Assembly: GCA_041552775.1 (NCBI GenBank)
Contig: JBFEKH010000082.1
Coordinates: forward strand, 1-9,199
Direction: 5' to 3'
DNA from: Allopontixanthobacter sp041552775
Lineage (GTDB): Bacteria > Pseudomonadota > Alphaproteobacteria > Sphingomonadales > Sphingomonadaceae
Length of the DNA: 9,199 nt
The position numbers were made by a program, and so were the translations under genes. Within the stretch, counting starts at the first letter, position 1. Every line of letters begins with the position of its first letter. Below the pieces are notes generated by a model. The model was not told where the DNA came from. It saw nothing but the letters and a program-made list of their open reading frames with translations, and searched no databases. Shown piece by piece: positions 6,936 through 9,199 of this stretch.

Positions 6936-7567
6936 TGTTCGGGTGTCTCAATAAGTCGTTGAGCCTGTGCTTCCAGCACCTTGTACCGTTCATATTCAGG
7001 CAGCCTGGACCGCATGAATGCAGCTATTTTCGTAAGGTCTGCTGCATAATCGCCGGTGGGCATGATCGGCGGACCGAAGCCAAGTATCTTCCGCTCGTTG
7101 CAGACCCAGGCGGGCACGATCGGTACGCCTGCAGCCATGGCGATATGGTAGAAACCGGAACGCCATTCCCCGATGGAAGACCTTGTGCCTTCCGCCGCGA
7201 TGACCAGCGCCAATTCGTCCCGCGCAGCGAACTCGGCGGCAATCTGTTCAACGTAATTGGCACTTTTCGACCGGTCCACGGGAATGCCGCCCATATCGAG
7301 CATGAAATTGGTCATCGGCCATTTGAACAAGGTGTCCTTGCCCATGAAATTGGGCTGGACGCCTTCCTCTGCGGTCGCGCCCACGAAGAACACGAAATCC
7401 CAATTCGAAGAATGCGGCGCGCCAGCGATCACGAATTTCGGCAGGTCCGGCAAATGGCCGTCGAGCTTCCAGCCCTTCCAGCGATAGAGCCAGAGGATGA
7501 TCCGGCGGACCAGACGCGATAGTAGGCTCGCCTTGCGGTTGCCGCGCGCCCTTGGGGTGCTGCCCAT
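6932..7567 (-). CDS. PlsC-like lysophospholipid / glycerol acyltransferase
   Basis: A 211-residue member of the 1-acylglycerol-3-phosphate acyltransferase family, which moves fatty acyl groups onto lyso-lipids or other acceptors at the inner membrane. The catalytic HX4D motif is APHSSNWDF, with His52 and Asp57. The acceptor-binding motif AEGTRS is at 125-130, and GGIPVDRS (93-100) and GVPIVPAW (147-154) fit the remaining blocks. No clear membrane helix is seen; residues 13-33 form a basic, Trp-rich amphipathic stretch that could attach to the membrane. The start at 7567 is chosen because GGGGGAAA lies 7 bases upstream; the in-frame ATG at 7732 would add 55 residues without family likeness. 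It is shorter than typical PlsC (about 240), as in the compact branch of the family. It is the first gene of the pair with DUF1295. The acceptor is unknown. Confidence 0.88.
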   Translation of the reverse strand: MGSTPRARGNRKASLLSRLVRRIILWLYRWKGWKLDGHLPDLPKFVIAGAPHSSNWDFVFFVGATAEEGVQPNFMGKDTLFKWPMTNFMLDMGGIPVDRSKSANYVEQIAAEFAARDELALVIAAEGTRSSIGEWRSGFYHIAMAAGVPIVPAWVCNERKILGFGPPIMPTGDYAADLTKIAAFMRSRLPEYERYKVLEAQAQRLIETPEQ

Positions 7568-7804
7568 GATATTTCCCCCGTCCCGCTGCGACCATCCCCC
7601 GGCTGCAACCATCTGCGCCGGATTGTCTGACCTCACGCTAGCGCAAATATAACCGCCTTCCCAGAGGGACGAGCGCCAGGATTTGCGGATATATCCATCG
7701 CGGGCGCCGCCGTGACTACATTTGTTTGCCAAATTCTGGTTCCATGCGTAACGAAATCCGTCGAAAAGGCGCGGCTTGGGTCATGGGAAGTATAACGAAA
7801 TTTA
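7568..7804. promoter_or_regulatory. Divergent intergenic region upstream of acyltransferase and kinase genes
   Basis: These 237 bases lie between two divergent starts and contain no convincing gene. The GGGGG tract at 7575-7579 (minus strand) is the acyltransferase ribosome-binding site. GGATATATCC at 7687-7696 is a perfect 10-base palindrome. The 9-mer TAACGAAAT occurs twice (7749-7757 and 7793-7801). TTGCCA at 7726-7731 resembles a plus-strand -35 but has a poor -10 at 17 bases. A minus-strand TATATT (7646-7651) has no matching -35. Promoters must exist here by layout, but none is clear. Confidence 0.4.
7749..7801 (+). repeat. Two direct copies of the 9-mer TAACGAAAT
   Basis: Exact copies at 7749-7757 and 7793-7801 have starts 44 bases apart, about four helical turns. 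The second copy ends three bases before the kinase ATG. The pair could be an operator, but a 9-mer repeat in 237 bases may also be chance. Confidence 0.4.
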
Positions 7805-9199
7805 ATGACTAACAGCGTCACTCCGGATCTTCCCGTATCGAATGCTACCGTCGATACGGCGAATACGCTTGATTGCGCCAATGACATGCGTGCGCAATTG
7901 CTGGCGGCGCACGGTCTCGAATCGCTTCAGGACGATCCCGAAATGGCGCGAATCGTGAAATTCGCCGCCAAGCTGTGTGAAGTTCCCGTCTCGCTGATTT
8001 CCATCGTGGAAACCGATCGCCAGTGGTTCCTGGCCCGCGAAGGACATGACGCGCGCGAGACTCCGCGCACAACGTCCTTCTGTGCACATACTATGTTGGG
8101 CTCCAAAACGTTGGTGGTGCCCGATGCAACCAAGGACCCGCGCTTCGCCGATTTTTCGCTGGTGACCGGGCCGGAAAATATCCGCTTTTATGCAGGTGCC
8201 CCATTGCTGGCCGAAGATGGCACGCCAATCGGCGCACTATGCGTGATCGACGTAGTACCCCGGCCCGAAGGCCTGCTTCCTTTCCAGATCGAAGGGCTGG
8301 AGACATTGGCGAATTCGGTGATGTGCCGGATGCATCACAACCGCGACCGGCTGGAAGCGGAACACGCGCTAGAATTCAGCGAGGTCCGCCTGCGCACTAT
8401 CCTGAACGGGGTGCCGCAGATTGCATGGTCATCCGATGCCAAGGGCCATTTCGATTATTTCAACAAGCGCTGGACCGAAGTCACGGGCGGGACAGAGCCA
8501 TTCTATGCCCAGGATTGGGAGCCATTCATCCATCCGGAAGATTGGCCAGAAATCCTGGCTCTGTGGAAGAAGTGCTTCGAGGACCTTAGCCCCTTCGAAT
8601 GCCAATATCGCCTTCGGCAGGCTGACGGCTCCTATCACTGGATTCTTGCCCGCGCTGTGCCGATTTCGTCGACCGGCAAGAAATCCACCCGCTGGTCCGG
8701 CACGATTACCGATGTGGACGCATCCTATCGCCATGCGGAAAGCCGCGAATTGCTGTCGCTGGAACTGTCGCACCGGATTAAGAACATCTTCGCCGTTATC
8801 TCGGGCTTGATTTCGCTGACTTCACGCAGCCGGCCGGAAGCATCGGAATTCGCCGTTGAATTGAACAGCAAGGTGCGGGCGCTTGGCCGCGCGCATGATT
8901 TCGTTCGGCCGGTCGACAATGAAAAAGGTGACAGCCTGCACGGACTCCTGAGCGAGCTGATGAAGCCCTATGTCGAAGCTGATGAAGAACGGGTCATCGT
9001 AGAAGGCGACGGCATCACGATCAGGGTGAAATCGGCCACGCCGCTGGCCCTGGTGTTTCATGAATTTGCCACCAATTCCGCGAAATACGGAGCGCTGTCA
9101 GTTCCGGAAGGCAGGGTATCGGTTTCGCTAACCCGGAATATTGCCGGCCAGAATGACGATGAATTTGCCACCATTGTATGGCAGGAACGCGGCGGGCCC
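7805..9199 (+). CDS. GAF-PAS sensor histidine kinase of the HWE family (3' end outside window)
   Basis: The first 465 residues of a cytosolic sensor kinase; no membrane segment or signal peptide is seen. A GAF domain spans about residues 25-180 (SFCAHTM at 91-97, DPRFADF at 111-117, GAPLLAEDGTPIGALCVID at 131-149). A PAS fold with a PAC end follows at about 193-308 (HPEDW at 243-247, then a QADGSYHWI segment); it has no LOV-type NCRFL motif, so light sensing through flavin is not indicated. The dimerisation/H-box is LSHRIKN with the likely phosphorylated His323. The N-box HEFATNSAKYGALS (419-432) and WQE (459-461) give the His and W-x-E that define the HWE family. The ATP-binding domain is cut by the window end. 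The ATG at 7805 is the first possible start after an in-frame TAA at 7793; GGGAAG at 7785-7790 is a distant, weak ribosome-binding site. No response regulator is visible, so the partner is unknown. Confidence 0.9.
   Translation, partial: MTNSVTPDLPVSNATVDTANTLDCANDMRAQLLAAHGLESLQDDPEMARIVKFAAKLCEVPVSLISIVETDRQWFLAREGHDARETPRTTSFCAHTMLGSKTLVVPDATKDPRFADFSLVTGPENIRFYAGAPLLAEDGTPIGALCVIDVVPRPEGLLPFQIEGLETLANSVMCRMHHNRDRLEAEHALEFSEVRLRTILNGVPQIAWSSDAKGHFDYFNKRWTEVTGGTEPFYAQDWEPFIHPEDWPEILALWKKCFEDLSPFECQYRLRQADGSYHWILARAVPISSTGKKSTRWSGTITDVDASYRHAESRELLSLELSHRIKNIFAVISGLISLTSRSRPEASEFAVELNSKVRALGRAHDFVRPVDNEKGDSLHGLLSELMKPYVEADEERVIVEGDGITIRVKSATPLALVFHEFATNSAKYGALSVPEGRVSVSLTRNIAGQNDDEFATIVWQERGGP

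Noticed and set aside
6923..7522. 199-codon plus-strand open frame opposite the acyltransferase
   Set aside because: The opposite strand holds the HX4D and EGTRS motifs; this frame shows no family likeness.
7791..7796. TATAAC as a -10 element for the kinase gene
   Set aside because: It lies 8 bases before the ATG and has no -35 match at 16-18 bases.

Overview
The window looks like chromosomal DNA from a GC-rich alphaproteobacterium, probably of the order Sphingomonadales and perhaps the family Erythrobacteraceae. The grounds are the type of GyrB C-terminus, the high-GC codon use, the HWE-family sensor kinase, and the general style of the proteins. This placement is from recognition, not from a search. 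Genes are very tightly packed: nine protein genes, two of them cut by the window edges, and only two non-coding stretches over 50 bases (4282-4399 and 7568-7804). I see no tRNA, rRNA, CRISPR array, insertion sequence or phage gene.

Layout. Positions 1-2924 (+): the C-terminal part of gyrB, then a small four-helix membrane protein whose ATG directly follows the gyrB stop codon, then a BaiN/HI0933-type flavoprotein that overlaps it by 14 bases. Positions 2934-4281 (-): an SDR-family protein followed one base later by a DsbA-fold 2-hydroxychromene-2-carboxylate isomerase-like protein, converging on the flavoprotein. Positions 4400-6133 (+): a lipoprotein of the UshA / 5'-nucleotidase family, divergent from the SDR gene. 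Positions 6132-7567 region (-): a PlsC-like acyltransferase and a DUF1295 membrane protein joined by an ATGA stop/start overlap, converging on the nucleotidase. Positions 7805-9199 (+): a GAF-PAS-HWE histidine kinase that runs off the window.

How the genes may work together. The two minus-strand pairs are the clearest functional units. SDR plus isomerase suggests a small redox or glutathione-linked metabolic step of unknown substrate. Acyltransferase plus DUF1295 suggests lipid modification at the inner membrane. The gyrB-linked genes look like a co-transcribed housekeeping tail. The kinase and the nucleotidase appear to stand alone.

I found no convincing new multi-gene system. The points most worth a second look are the SDR whose catalytic Tyr is replaced by Phe, the two tightly coupled pairs, and a 9-base direct repeat upstream of the kinase.
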